Of a stretch of 64,000 bases of DNA, positions 49,644-58,548 are shown one piece after another. The notes below the pieces were generated by a model that worked only from the letters and a program-made list of their open reading frames with translations, was not told the origin of the DNA and searched no databases. This DNA is from Croceifilum oryzae (lineage in GTDB: Bacteria > Bacillota > Bacilli > Thermoactinomycetales > Thermoactinomycetaceae). Within the stretch, counting starts at the first letter, position 1. Each line of letters starts with the position of its first letter. Where the stretch lies: contig NZ_JAUSUV010000004.1 of the NCBI RefSeq assembly GCF_030814315.1, positions 62,001-126,000 of the forward strand, given 5' to 3'. The translations under genes were made by a program, and so were the position numbers.

Positions 49644-49672
49644 TTGTTGATATAAAGTAATTTATGTATAAA
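49644..49672 (+). promoter_or_regulatory. Sigma-A promoter of the BMP lipoprotein gene
   Basis: TTGTTG, a 17-base spacer, TATAAA. Confidence 0.7.
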
Positions 49673-49686
49673 ATAAGAGTTGGAGT

Positions 49687-49700
49687 TGAAAGCGTTCTCT
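49687..49700 (+). promoter_or_regulatory. Candidate CcpA cre site
   Basis: TGAAAGCGTTCTCT matches the cre consensus TGWAANCGNTNWCA except for the last base. It lies 14 bases after the -10 element, a position from which CcpA could block transcription. Confidence 0.5.
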
Positions 49701-49873
49701 TGTGTGATAAGCATTTGGGTTAACTGGAATCATTAGTTTAGTTCATAACACAGAGGAAAAATGGATTTAATTTCCTAGCGAAATAACAAATATCCGCTCA
49801 TCTCTGGTTCATACTACTAATACCATTCTCCCTGCAGTACAAAATCAAACACTTTTAGTAAAGGGGTATTTGT

Positions 49874-50884
49874 ATGCAAATGAAGCGCTGGCTTGGTTCA
49901 CTCGTAGCTGTTTCTCTAGTAGCAACGTTAGCTGTTGGTTGTGGAGGTAATAAAGATAAAGATAAGGGAACAGCAAAAGGAGACTTTTCTGTTGGTCTTG
50001 TTACGGATACAGGCGGTTTAAATGACGAATCTTTTAACCAATCTGCAAACATGGGTGTTCAAAAAGCGAAGAATGATTTAAAAGTGGATGTGAAAGCACA
50101 AGAATCCAAAAAAGATGAAGATTACGTTCCTAACCTAACTCGCTTTGCCAAGGATAAACGAAATCTGATCTGGGGTATAGGTTTCAAATTTGATAAAGCA
50201 ATTCCAGAGGTAGCAGAGAAATTTAAAGATAGTAAATTCGCGATTGTTGATAGTAATCTAGGCGGGAAAATCCCATCAAATGTGGTAGCGGTAACATTTA
50301 AGGATGAAGAAGGTTCTTTCTTAGCAGGGGTGGCAGCGGGTCTTACTACCAAGTCAAATCAAGTTGGTTTCATCGGTGGAATGTCGTCCCCGACCATTAA
50401 GAAGTTTGAAGCAGGTTTTACAGCAGGCGTGAAGCAAGCAAATCCGAAGGCAACTGTAAAAGTTGTTTATGCAGAATCATTTTCCGATGCAACGAAAGGT
50501 CGCTCTTTGGCAAAATCGTTGTATGATGGCGGAGCAGACGTTGTGTACCATGCAGCAGGTGGTGTAGGGAAGGGTCTCTTTGACGAAGTAAAATCTCGCC
50601 AAGCAGGAAAATATTGGGCAATCGGTGTAGATATGGACCAAAGTCGTTTGGCACCAGAACATACCCTCACTTCTATGGTCAAACGTGTTGACGTAGCGAC
50701 ATTTGAGATCACAAAGCAAGCGAAAGAAGGTACTTTAAAACTAGGTACAGAAGTGAACTTTGGTTTGAAAGATGATGGTGTGGGTCTTTCTAAAAACTCA
50801 AAAATCTCTCCTGAGGTTATGAAACAAGTAGAAGAGTTTAAGCAAAAAATCATTAAAGGTGAAATCACCGTTCCTTCCAAATAA
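49874..50884 (+). CDS. BMP family substrate-binding lipoprotein of the nucleoside importer
   Basis: A 336-residue solute-binding lipoprotein of the BMP/Med family (like NupN/YufN or TmpC). Signal sequence with lipobox LAVGC, Cys23. The mature part has VGLVTDTGGLNDESFNQSA, EGSFLAGVAAG and GFIGGMSSPTIKKFEAGF, all hallmarks. The start follows AAAGGGG by 7 bases. It lies last in the importer cluster, whereas in B. subtilis it is first. It has its own promoter with a likely CcpA site, which would allow the binding protein to be made in excess of the membrane parts. Confidence 0.93.
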   Translation: MQMKRWLGSLVAVSLVATLAVGCGGNKDKDKGTAKGDFSVGLVTDTGGLNDESFNQSANMGVQKAKNDLKVDVKAQESKKDEDYVPNLTRFAKDKRNLIWGIGFKFDKAIPEVAEKFKDSKFAIVDSNLGGKIPSNVVAVTFKDEEGSFLAGVAAGLTTKSNQVGFIGGMSSPTIKKFEAGFTAGVKQANPKATVKVVYAESFSDATKGRSLAKSLYDGGADVVYHAAGGVGKGLFDEVKSRQAGKYWAIGVDMDQSRLAPEHTLTSMVKRVDVATFEITKQAKEGTLKLGTEVNFGLKDDGVGLSKNSKISPEVMKQVEEFKQKIIKGEITVPSK

Positions 50885-50919
50885 TTTTTTGAACGTAGTC
50901 ATATCGTGATTAGATGACT

Positions 50920-51003
50920 AAAGAACATGGAAGTAGGAAACTTACTAAGCATAGGAGAAATTTCCTTGTTGTAAGCTCTTACAATTCCATGTTCTTTTTT
51001 TTT
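50920..51003 (+). terminator. Large branched terminator after the BMP gene
   Basis: Perfect 13-bp outer stem AAAGAACATGGAA/TTCCATGTTCTTT enclosing 52 bases, followed by T residues to 51003. The interior can form GGAAA/TTTCC and TTGTAAG/CTTACAA helices. The TATAAT for ymfF begins 5 bases later. Confidence 0.8.
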
Positions 51004-51055
51004 AGTCTATAATGGAGACTAGGTAATATTTTCTAATAAACGAGGTGAACGGAGC

Positions 51056-52357
51056 ATGTCATCTGGACAATTTCAGACTAGGCAAATAGGCAATGTACGT
51101 GTACATGTCTGTCCGAGTACAAAGTTTAAAACCACGATGCTGGTGGCGATGTTTCAGCAAGAACTATCGACGAAGTATGTAACCAAAACCGCTCTATTGT
51201 CAAATATATTGCTTCGAGGAACAGAGCAGTATCCTACAATGTTAGATCTAAAAAAGAAGCAAAACGATCTGTACGGCGCGGGTCTCTTTGGAGATGTTTT
51301 TAAACGTGGAGAAAAGCAAGTCCTCCATTTTGGAGTAGATATCGCAAATGAACAATATCTTCATGATGCCTCCCCGTTGCTCGAAGAAGCAGTTGGTCTA
51401 CTGTGTGAAGTGATTACGAAGCCAGCCTTAGAGCAAGATATATTTATGAAAAGCTATGTAGAGGCGGAGAAGCGAAACCTAAAGCAGGAAATCGAAAGCT
51501 TGGTGGACGAGAAGATCCAGTATGCGGCACAACGTAGCATTGAGGCGATGTGTAAGAACGAGCCATATGCCATTTTTATAAATGGGCGAGTGGAGGATAT
51601 TCCTGCGATTCAAGCAGACAGTCTTTATACATACTATCAAGAACTGCTGTACCATTGTCCACTTGATCTCTATTGTGTAGGGGATGTGGATATTCAAAAA
51701 GTAGTCTCCTTGTTCGAGAAATACCTTCCTTCTGAGATGTTTACTTCGGAGCGGAAACAATTGGATCTCTCTCAAACAACGCAATCTGTACAACAAGTAA
51801 AAACGGTAGTGGAGCGCTTACCAGTCAATCAAGGAAAACTAAATATGGGATGCCGAACCCATGTGACGATACAAGATTCCGATTATCCTGCTTTACTTAT
51901 GTATAATGGGATACTCGGTGGCTTTCCACATTCTAAGTTGTTTATGAATGTGCGCGAAAAAGCGAGCCTAGCTTACTATGCTTCCTCACGGCTCGAAAGT
52001 CATAAAGGAATTATGCATATCCAATCAGGAATCGAGATCCAAAATTTCGAAAAGGCTGTCACCATTATTAAGGAACAGATAGAAGTAATGCGTCAGGGGC
52101 AAATTAGCGATCAAGAATTAGCGCAAACAAAAGCGACCCTTTCCAATCAGTTCCGTGAGCAACAAGATCGTGCTTATGAGATCGTTCAGTCACACTATCA
52201 CTCTGTGCTAAGCGGAACGAATCGTCCATTAGAACAGATTCTGCAAGAGATTGAACAAGTATCAAAAGAGGATGTGCAAAAAGTAGCACAAAAAATTCAG
52301 CTCGACACAATCTACTTCTTACGAGATCAAGGAGGAGAAGCTGATGAAAAAAATTGA
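51056..52357 (+). CDS. ymfF: M16-family peptidase-like protein YmfF (no zinc motif)
   Basis: A 433-residue M16 homologue. Where active members have HxxEH, this protein has LRGTEQYPT, so it should lack catalysis. LGGFPHSKLFMNVREKASLAYYASS is the conserved C-terminal half. It overlaps ymfH, which has an intact zinc motif, and the two probably form a heterodimer as in mitochondrial processing peptidase (inference). In B. subtilis the locus is also paired. Confidence 0.92.
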   Translation: MSSGQFQTRQIGNVRVHVCPSTKFKTTMLVAMFQQELSTKYVTKTALLSNILLRGTEQYPTMLDLKKKQNDLYGAGLFGDVFKRGEKQVLHFGVDIANEQYLHDASPLLEEAVGLLCEVITKPALEQDIFMKSYVEAEKRNLKQEIESLVDEKIQYAAQRSIEAMCKNEPYAIFINGRVEDIPAIQADSLYTYYQELLYHCPLDLYCVGDVDIQKVVSLFEKYLPSEMFTSERKQLDLSQTTQSVQQVKTVVERLPVNQGKLNMGCRTHVTIQDSDYPALLMYNGILGGFPHSKLFMNVREKASLAYYASSRLESHKGIMHIQSGIEIQNFEKAVTIIKEQIEVMRQGQISDQELAQTKATLSNQFREQQDRAYEIVQSHYHSVLSGTNRPLEQILQEIEQVSKEDVQKVAQKIQLDTIYFLRDQGGEADEKN

Positions 52358-53657
52358 ATATAAGCAGCTGAAAGAGACGCTTTATCATGAGACTCTGCCT
52401 AATGGACTAGATGTGTATGTGCTACCTAAGCAAGGGTTTGCTAAAACATATGCTACCTTTACGACCAAGTATGGTTCCATTGATAATACGTTTCAGGTTC
52501 CTGGAAAAGAAAAGGTACATGTGCCGGATGGAATTGCACATTTCTTAGAACATAAGATGTTTGAGCAAGAGTCTGGAGAAGATGTGTTCCAGTCGTTTTC
52601 CAGACAAGGTGCATCGGCAAATGCATTCACCAGTTTTACGCGTACCTCGTATCTATTCTCTTGTACGGATCAAGTGGAAAATAATCTTACCACTTTGTTA
52701 AATTATGTACAAAGCCCTTATTTCACAGATGAAAATGTGGAGAAGGAGAAGGGGATTATTGGTCAAGAGATTCGCATGTATGATGACAATGCGGATTGGA
52801 GAGTTTACTTTGGCTTGATCGAGGCATTGTATCAGAATCATCCAGTCAAAATCGATATCGCTGGCACAGTTGAATCTATTGCCAAAATCACAAAAGAGAC
52901 ACTTTATACTTGTTATAACACCTTCTACCACCCGAGTAACATGTTGTTATTTGTCATCGGAGCTGTGGATCCACAACGTATTTTTCAATTGGTTACAGAA
53001 AATCAAGCTCAGAAAAAATTTGAGCCACAAGGTGAAATCCAGCGCTTTTTTGATAAAGAACCCGATGTAGTTGCAGAGAAGCGAAAGGAAATGCGTCTAA
53101 GTGTAAACGCTCCCAAGTGTTACTTTGGATTTAAAGAAGCTCCTATTGCTGTAGGGGTCTCTGGGGACGAGATGTTGAAGATGGAGCTAACTACTCAGTT
53201 GTTTATGGAGTCATTAGTAGGATCATCTTCAGAGTTGTATCAAAGCCTGTATGATGAAGGGTTGATTGATGACTCATTTGGACATGATTACTCGATCGAA
53301 CAGGGCTATGGATTTACGATGATGGGCGGAGATACAAGAAAGCCAGATGAACTTGTAGCCCGTATTGAAGAACTATTTCCTCAGAAAGTAAAAAAGGGAA
53401 TCTCTGCTGAGGAGTTTGAGTTAGTAAAGAAAAAGAAAATCGGAAGTGTTTTGCGTTCACTTAATTCAGTTGAGTGGATTGCGAACCAATTTACGAGTTA
53501 TCGTTTTCACGACTCTGATCTATTTCAGATGATTCCAACGTTAGAATCGATTACGCTAGAGGATGTCAACAGTCGAATGAGAGAGCATATTGACTTTGCG
53601 AGATTTGCGGTCTCCACTGTACGTCCATTGGAACAATTGACGAAACCTACTGTTTAA
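52344..53657 (+). CDS. ymfH: M16-family zinc peptidase YmfH
   Basis: A 437-residue active-type M16 peptidase with the inverted zinc motif HFLEH (66-70) and the distal EKGIIGQEIRMY segment. It begins inside the end of ymfF (14-bp overlap) after AAGGAGGAG. Substrate unknown. It is the second M16 locus in the window beside mlpA. A terminator follows. Confidence 0.93.
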   Translation: MKKIEYKQLKETLYHETLPNGLDVYVLPKQGFAKTYATFTTKYGSIDNTFQVPGKEKVHVPDGIAHFLEHKMFEQESGEDVFQSFSRQGASANAFTSFTRTSYLFSCTDQVENNLTTLLNYVQSPYFTDENVEKEKGIIGQEIRMYDDNADWRVYFGLIEALYQNHPVKIDIAGTVESIAKITKETLYTCYNTFYHPSNMLLFVIGAVDPQRIFQLVTENQAQKKFEPQGEIQRFFDKEPDVVAEKRKEMRLSVNAPKCYFGFKEAPIAVGVSGDEMLKMELTTQLFMESLVGSSSELYQSLYDEGLIDDSFGHDYSIEQGYGFTMMGGDTRKPDELVARIEELFPQKVKKGISAEEFELVKKKKIGSVLRSLNSVEWIANQFTSYRFHDSDLFQMIPTLESITLEDVNSRMREHIDFARFAVSTVRPLEQLTKPTV

Positions 53658-53665
53658 ATAATGTG

Positions 53666-53697
53666 GTCGTGCCGCTACCTTGCAGGCACGACTTTTT
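53666..53697 (+). terminator. Terminator after ymfF-ymfH
   Basis: 8-bp stem GTCGTGCC/GGCACGAC with an 11-base loop, followed by TTTTT. Confidence 0.92.
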
Positions 53698-53724
53698 ATA
53701 CGAGTAGGAGTGGAGGGATGATGT

Positions 53725-54474
53725 GTGAAGTCATTAGAAGGACAGGTTGTATGGATATCAGGAGCTAGTGGGGGGATTGGCGGTGCCATCGCGATTCGAG
53801 TGGCCGAGCTAGGTGCTAAAGTGGCAGTTTGTTTTCAGCGGTCACCTGAGCGGGCAGAAGAGATTGTAAGAAAATGCCGGGAAGTAGGAAGTCAGGCTGA
53901 GAGGTTTCATTTGGATGTAAAGCAGGCAGAATCGGTACGAAGTTGCTATCAGCAAATTTGTTGGACATTAGGAGCACCAACCATCGTGATTCACGCTGCA
54001 GGGGGCACTCAGGTTGGTCTACTTCAGGATGTGACCATGGAACAGTATAATGAGTTAATGGATACACATGTCCGGGGAGCGGTTCAGATGATTCAATCTG
54101 CGATCCCTAAGATGATCGAACAAAAACAGGGGCGTATCATTTTACTATCTTCAATCTGGGGAGAAACAGGTGGAGCGGGTGAAGTGATTTATTCAGCTGC
54201 CAAAGGAGCCATTCAAGGATTAACGAAGTCACTCGCAAAAGAGTTAGCTAGGTCCCATATTACAGTAAATGCAGTGGCTCCCGGGGCAATTAAGACCCCA
54301 TTATTATCCGTGCAATTAGCGGATAAGGAACAAACAGAGTTGGCGGAGGAAATCCCAATGGGTCGGTTAGGGAAACCAGAAGAGGTAGCAGGGCTTATTA
54401 GTCATTTATGTGAGCCTGAGAGTGGATATATAACAGGTCAGGTTATTCATGTAAATGGTGGTTGGTATACATAA
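53725..54474 (+). CDS. ymfI: SDR-family oxidoreductase YmfI (EF-P 5-aminopentanol modification)
   Basis: A 249-residue short-chain dehydrogenase. The cofactor loop is GASGGIGG (13-20), the catalytic residues are Tyr156 and Lys160 in YSAAK with Ser142/143 upstream, and HAAGG replaces NNAG. In B. subtilis the protein from this locus reduces the 5-aminopentanone on elongation factor P. Older annotation as 3-oxoacyl-ACP reductase is common. The GTG start follows GGAGGGATG. Function is assigned by synteny. Confidence 0.85.
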   Translation: MKSLEGQVVWISGASGGIGGAIAIRVAELGAKVAVCFQRSPERAEEIVRKCREVGSQAERFHLDVKQAESVRSCYQQICWTLGAPTIVIHAAGGTQVGLLQDVTMEQYNELMDTHVRGAVQMIQSAIPKMIEQKQGRIILLSSIWGETGGAGEVIYSAAKGAIQGLTKSLAKELARSHITVNAVAPGAIKTPLLSVQLADKEQTELAEEIPMGRLGKPEEVAGLISHLCEPESGYITGQVIHVNGGWYT

Positions 54475-54519
54475 TTTTTCTGATGTTAGATCATATTACT
54501 CTGTAGGAGGTGATCTAAC

Positions 54520-54774
54520 ATGTCAGTTCTTGACGATTTTCAACAATGGAAAGGTTTTCTATCCGAACGTGTAGGTCAAGCGAAAGGCTTAGGGATGGAT
54601 GATAACTCGATTCAAGATATTGCCTATGAATTGGGAGATTATCTAGCAAAAGATGTTCAGCCTCAAAATGAACAAGAGATGTTGTTACGTGATTTATGGA
54701 AAGTAGCTGGACCAGAAGAACAAAAAATGATGGCAGAGCTCATGGTGAAGATGGTAAGTGACGGTAAACAATAA
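54520..54774 (+). CDS. ymfJ: DUF3243 protein YmfJ
   Basis: An 84-residue acidic helical protein of the DUF3243 family (B. subtilis YmfJ, 85 residues). It starts MSVLDDFQQWKGFLSERVGQAK after AGGAGGTG. No function is known. It lies in the conserved ymfI-ymfJ-ymfK order and is closed by its own terminator. Confidence 0.9.
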   Translation: MSVLDDFQQWKGFLSERVGQAKGLGMDDNSIQDIAYELGDYLAKDVQPQNEQEMLLRDLWKVAGPEEQKMMAELMVKMVSDGKQ

Positions 54775-54788
54775 TCATATACTTAGTA

Positions 54789-54828
54789 AATAAAACAAGT
54801 CTCGTAGTTAAGGCTTGTTTTATTTTAT
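54789..54828 (+). terminator. Terminator after ymfJ
   Basis: 11-bp stem AATAAAACAAG/CTTGTTTTATT with a 14-base loop and trailing T residues. Confidence 0.88.
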
Positions 54829-54896
54829 TTTTAACTGACAACACCTTTTATGTTAGGAATTAGTCACGAATCTTCCTTCGTTCCGAAACATGGATG

Positions 54897-54905
54897 TGCT
54901 ATACT
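54897..54905 (+). promoter_or_regulatory. Extended -10 promoter of ymfK
   Basis: TGCTATACT, an extended -10 element (TGn-TATACT). No good -35 hexamer is seen upstream. Confidence 0.5.
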
Positions 54906-54967
54906 GTAAAAAACATTCGTTACCACTCGTATTTTGGATCGAGAAATATGAGAGAATGAGGTGTGAA

Positions 54968-55738
54968 ATGGAAGATCACGAATGGTATCTGGAATATCAA
55001 ATTCACAAAAATAAAAACCGCCCTGGTTTGTTAGGGGATTTGGCGTCACTACTCGGGATGTTAAAGATTAATATTGTGACCATTAACGGGGTAACCAATG
55101 ATCGTCGTGGTCTGATCCTGCGCACAAGTAAACCTGAAAAAATAGAGGCTTTAAGCCAAATCTTACATCGAATGGATCATATTCATGTAACTGCTTTGCG
55201 AAAGCCTAATGTGACCGATCGCCTTGCAGTGAGGCATGGAAAGTATGTTGAACTCTCTAGCGATGATATTAAGACGTACCGATTTATTAGAGATGAAATC
55301 GGTATTTTAGTAGATCTTCTAGCCGAACAAATGAAGAAAAAAGGGCATCAACTTATTGGAATTCGAGGAATGCCACGTGTTGGAAAGACAGAATCCATTG
55401 TGGCATCCAGTGTATGTGCCAATAAACGGTGGTCATTTCTATCATCAACACTCTTACGACAAACGATTCGCACACAGTTAGCCGCGAATGAACTTTCGAC
55501 TGATCATGTTTACATAATAGATGGCATTGTTTCCACACGCCGTTTCTCAGAAGAGCATGTTTGTTTGCTTCGAGAAGTGATGCGGATGGAGACGACAAAG
55601 GTTATTGAACATCCTGATATCTTTGTCAGAAACTCAGAGTATCGACTAGAAGATTTCAACTATATGATTGAGCTTAGAAATCATCCTGATGAAGAGATTG
55701 TTTACGATTTGTTTGAGGAACGTCATTCCATGTTTTAG
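54968..55738 (+). CDS. ymfK: DUF3388 protein YmfK (ACT-like and P-loop-like)
   Basis: A 256-residue protein of the DUF3388 family. The first 75 residues look like an ACT domain (NRPGLLGDLASLLGMLKINI). A GIRGMPRVGKTES segment near residue 130 resembles a P-loop. The start is the ATG after GAGGTG; 26 upstream codons are excluded. No function is known. It precedes the rodZ-type genes as in Bacillus. Confidence 0.88.
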   Translation: MEDHEWYLEYQIHKNKNRPGLLGDLASLLGMLKINIVTINGVTNDRRGLILRTSKPEKIEALSQILHRMDHIHVTALRKPNVTDRLAVRHGKYVELSSDDIKTYRFIRDEIGILVDLLAEQMKKKGHQLIGIRGMPRVGKTESIVASSVCANKRWSFLSSTLLRQTIRTQLAANELSTDHVYIIDGIVSTRRFSEEHVCLLREVMRMETTKVIEHPDIFVRNSEYRLEDFNYMIELRNHPDEEIVYDLFEERHSMF

Positions 55739-55803
55739 TGAGGTTCTGAAGGGAAAGAAGCTTCCTAAAGAGAAACCAATAATAGCTCAGGGAGGTGACC
55801 ATA

Positions 55804-56619
55804 ATGGGAGTAGGACAACAACTTAGAAGCACTCGTGAATCCCTTGGCATTAGTTTAGAAGAATTAGAAGCCCATACTAAAATTCAAAAGCAATATTTAT
55901 CAGCAATTGAAAATGGTCAATTCAACCTGTTGCCAGGTTCCATATATGTAAGGTCCTATATTCGCACATACGCACTATCTGTAGGTCTGGATCCACATCA
56001 ATTATTGCATCAAGTGAGGCATACACAAGCTGCAAAAGAAAATTCCAGACAAAATGTCTCAGTTATGCCTGAAAGACCCCGTAACCAACGATTATCGAGC
56101 ATGTCGGAGCAAAGTACGGCAGTAGCAGCCAATGAAAATCGCTGGCAACCAGAGAAAGAGCTTGCTACTACTCGTTCATTTGGGAATACGGTTCGCTGGG
56201 ATGTAAAACGAATTGAAAATCATTTGCAAGAGGCGGAACAGGAACAGGCTGCCACTACCATTCCACCTAATCGTCTCACGAGACGCCGAGAACAGGAGAG
56301 AACGGAGCGATTAAGTCAATCAAGCAAATTACCTGTAGTGGCACCAACAGAGCGTTCTGTGCAACCTTCGACTAAACAAATTCCTCGTTCTAAGGAGCTT
56401 GAGGCTTTACAAAATTTGAAAAGCTTATCACGTAACGATCGTCAAAAACGATCCGTAGAAGGGAACGAACTTGTACCGAGTTTAGGATCCCGTTCGAAAG
56501 AGCGCAAAGGGAAATCGAAAAAGAAATTCACGTTTTACACGAAATTTTTACTATTTTGGGCAGCTATTCTTGCGATTGCAGCTCTTTATGTTCTTTATTT
56601 GCGGCTAACTAGTGCTTAG
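55804..56619 (+). CDS. RodZ-type HTH membrane protein without outer domain
   Basis: A 271-residue protein: HTH_25-type domain (1-72; SLGISLEELEAHTKIQKQYLSAIENGQF), an arginine/glutamine-rich linker with a basic stretch KERKGKSKKK, and one membrane segment at 246-267. The protein ends four residues later, so it has no extracytoplasmic domain. RodZ couples MreB to cell-wall synthesis. The HTH resembles that of the next gene, and both share LK[S/T]LSR before the membrane, so they look like paralogues. The ATG is 8-9 bases after GGGAGGTG. A terminator follows. Confidence 0.85.
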   Translation: MGVGQQLRSTRESLGISLEELEAHTKIQKQYLSAIENGQFNLLPGSIYVRSYIRTYALSVGLDPHQLLHQVRHTQAAKENSRQNVSVMPERPRNQRLSSMSEQSTAVAANENRWQPEKELATTRSFGNTVRWDVKRIENHLQEAEQEQAATTIPPNRLTRRREQERTERLSQSSKLPVVAPTERSVQPSTKQIPRSKELEALQNLKSLSRNDRQKRSVEGNELVPSLGSRSKERKGKSKKKFTFYTKFLLFWAAILAIAALYVLYLRLTSA

Positions 56620-56643
56620 ATACATAAGACTTAAAACCGTTCT

Positions 56644-56667
56644 GGCTCTTGCTAAGAGAGCTTTTTT
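56644..56667 (+). terminator. Terminator after the first rodZ-type gene
   Basis: GGCTCTT pairs with AAGAGAGC (one bulge) and is followed by six T residues. The last two T residues are also the start of the next -35 box. Confidence 0.8.
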
Positions 56668-56694
56668 GACAGAGCATATGTATTTTGATATGCT
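56666..56694 (+). promoter_or_regulatory. Sigma-A promoter of the second rodZ-type gene
   Basis: Perfect TTGACA, a 17-base spacer, TATGCT preceded by TGA. It overlaps the preceding terminator by two bases. Confidence 0.8.
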
Positions 56695-56810
56695 TGTATC
56701 AAATTTATGCGTATTTTTTGAAATAACAAACAGTCGGGTTGAAGAACAAAATAGCTTCTCGTACTTATCATGTAGCATTTGTTTTGTAAACCTTTTGGGA
56801 GGTGACTGGG

Positions 56811-58433
56811 ATGTCTGAAGAGATTGGACATTATCTTCGACAGGCCCGGGAGTCGATAGGACTGTCCCTCGACCAATTACAAGAAAAAACAAAGATCCAA
56901 AAACCTTTTCTTATAGCGATTGAAAATGGTGACTTTGACAAACTACCGAGCCCTTTTTATGTGAGGACCTATCTGCGTTCTTATGCCAATCAAGTCAAGG
57001 TAGAACCTCATCATATTTTGCGTCACTATCGAAAAGAAGAGCAGGCTGTGCGGTATGGAGTTCAACAAAATACTGCTGTTATGCCTGCTGTGGGACAGCA
57101 AACGGGTCATTTTTCCTTGAGTCAGACGACAATCCAGAAGCCTGCAAGTTCCAATCGTATTAAAGTTCAAACAGCACTTACGATTGCGAAGCCGAGCGTT
57201 AACACACAAGTACATACGACACCTGTAATGGATCGGACTGCTCAAACACAGAAACTACGTGCAATTGACCAGACTCAGAGTGTATCGGTTACCAATCCAC
57301 CGTTTGATCCTGGAAAAACTCAGACGATGCCACCCTTTAATCCGGCACAAACACAACGGATAAAGGCATTAGAGAATTCAGTAGTGAATCGACCTAGTCG
57401 TACTTTGCGGGAGCAATCTATGACGATTGCTAAAGATCACAAGGTTCGTTCTGAGGAAGTAATCCAAACACCATCAACCGTGGTTCCTCCTATGCCGAAT
57501 CCAAAGGTAGACCAAGTTGGGCAGGAAACGGTACCGTTCGAAATGATAAAGGACCAAGGGTTAGATCACAAGCTGGGCACCACGAATTTATCGCCTACTA
57601 TGCCTGGATCTGGATCGAAAAAGATGGAATCGACCTCTCGCCTAGAAACGAGACGTGATCCTAGGTTTGAACGTACTGCTCGATTTGACTCAACGAATCA
57701 AACCGATCCGAAATTGGACATAAGCCGTAAAATGGAGACAGGTTTGGTTCCGCTCTCTGATACTATCATGACTCGTCGTGAGAAATTTGGCTCTTCACGT
57801 GATGAAAAACACGACTCGCGCTACTCACAAGATGTAGAATCTCTCAAAACATTAAGTCGTAGTGCAATGAAAACAAGTCGTAGTTCTAAGTCTAATTGGA
57901 AAGTTGATTTTCCTGTGAAATGGTATTGGATTGCGGGAGCTGCTGGACTCTTAGTGTTAGTGGTTGGAGTGTTGATATATGCTTTTTCTGGTAGAGATGA
58001 TGCCAAGAAAACCGATACTCCTAAACCAACTACTACTGAACAAACACCGAAACCAGAGAGTGAAGCAAAGGAATCCACTCCTAGTACACCGCCTGCAACT
58101 GAATCGGGTCCGGTTGAGATCGAAAAATCAGGAGCCGGAACTTATTATGTTTCAAAGGGGAACCAAGTGAAGCTCTCTTTCAAATTAAAGCAAGGCACTT
58201 CTACGAGTGGACAGATTGTATTAAAAGATGCAGCGGGTAAAGACATTAAACCTGCGTTTGTTTTGAGCACCAAATATCCTAAAACAGACGTTTTATATAC
58301 GTTTTCTGGAGATGCTAATAAGCTAACCATTTCCATCGCCAAACCAGATGATGTAGAGATTATGGCAAATGGAAATGTATCCATTAATAAAGTAAATCCA
58401 GTTAAAGACCTTACCTTTTTAGTTAAAAAATAA
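56811..58433 (+). CDS. rodZ: RodZ-type cytoskeletal protein with long linker and outer domain
   Basis: A 540-residue protein, about twice the length of B. subtilis YmfM (near 290). HTH domain 1-75; a very long threonine-rich cytoplasmic linker 76-370; membrane segment 371-393; a proline/threonine/glutamate spacer to about 435; and a C-terminal beta domain like the RodZ outer domain (about 440-540). The extra length is mostly linker, which carries repeated T-x-x-M motifs. The ATG follows GGGAGGTGAC. It has its own promoter and terminator. This is the best candidate for the functional RodZ. Confidence 0.88.
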   Translation: MSEEIGHYLRQARESIGLSLDQLQEKTKIQKPFLIAIENGDFDKLPSPFYVRTYLRSYANQVKVEPHHILRHYRKEEQAVRYGVQQNTAVMPAVGQQTGHFSLSQTTIQKPASSNRIKVQTALTIAKPSVNTQVHTTPVMDRTAQTQKLRAIDQTQSVSVTNPPFDPGKTQTMPPFNPAQTQRIKALENSVVNRPSRTLREQSMTIAKDHKVRSEEVIQTPSTVVPPMPNPKVDQVGQETVPFEMIKDQGLDHKLGTTNLSPTMPGSGSKKMESTSRLETRRDPRFERTARFDSTNQTDPKLDISRKMETGLVPLSDTIMTRREKFGSSRDEKHDSRYSQDVESLKTLSRSAMKTSRSSKSNWKVDFPVKWYWIAGAAGLLVLVVGVLIYAFSGRDDAKKTDTPKPTTTEQTPKPESEAKESTPSTPPATESGPVEIEKSGAGTYYVSKGNQVKLSFKLKQGTSTSGQIVLKDAAGKDIKPAFVLSTKYPKTDVLYTFSGDANKLTISIAKPDDVEIMANGNVSINKVNPVKDLTFLVKK

Positions 58434-58452
58434 TAAAATGGTTAAAACAATG

Positions 58453-58484
58453 TTCCTGAAAAAGCCTTTTAACAGGCTTTTTCT
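58453..58484 (+). terminator. Terminator after the second rodZ-type gene
   Basis: Stem GAAAAAGCC/GGCTTTTTC with a TTTTAACA loop and a further T-rich stretch. Confidence 0.88.
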
Positions 58485-58548
58485 TTTGTTTTTCCTAGGA
58501 TATACTGACATCAGAATGGAGAGTAGATGGGAGGACATCTTCGGAGCT

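Noticed and set aside
49701-49873. Purine riboswitch before the BMP gene
   Set aside because: The conserved purine riboswitch core is absent from the leader.
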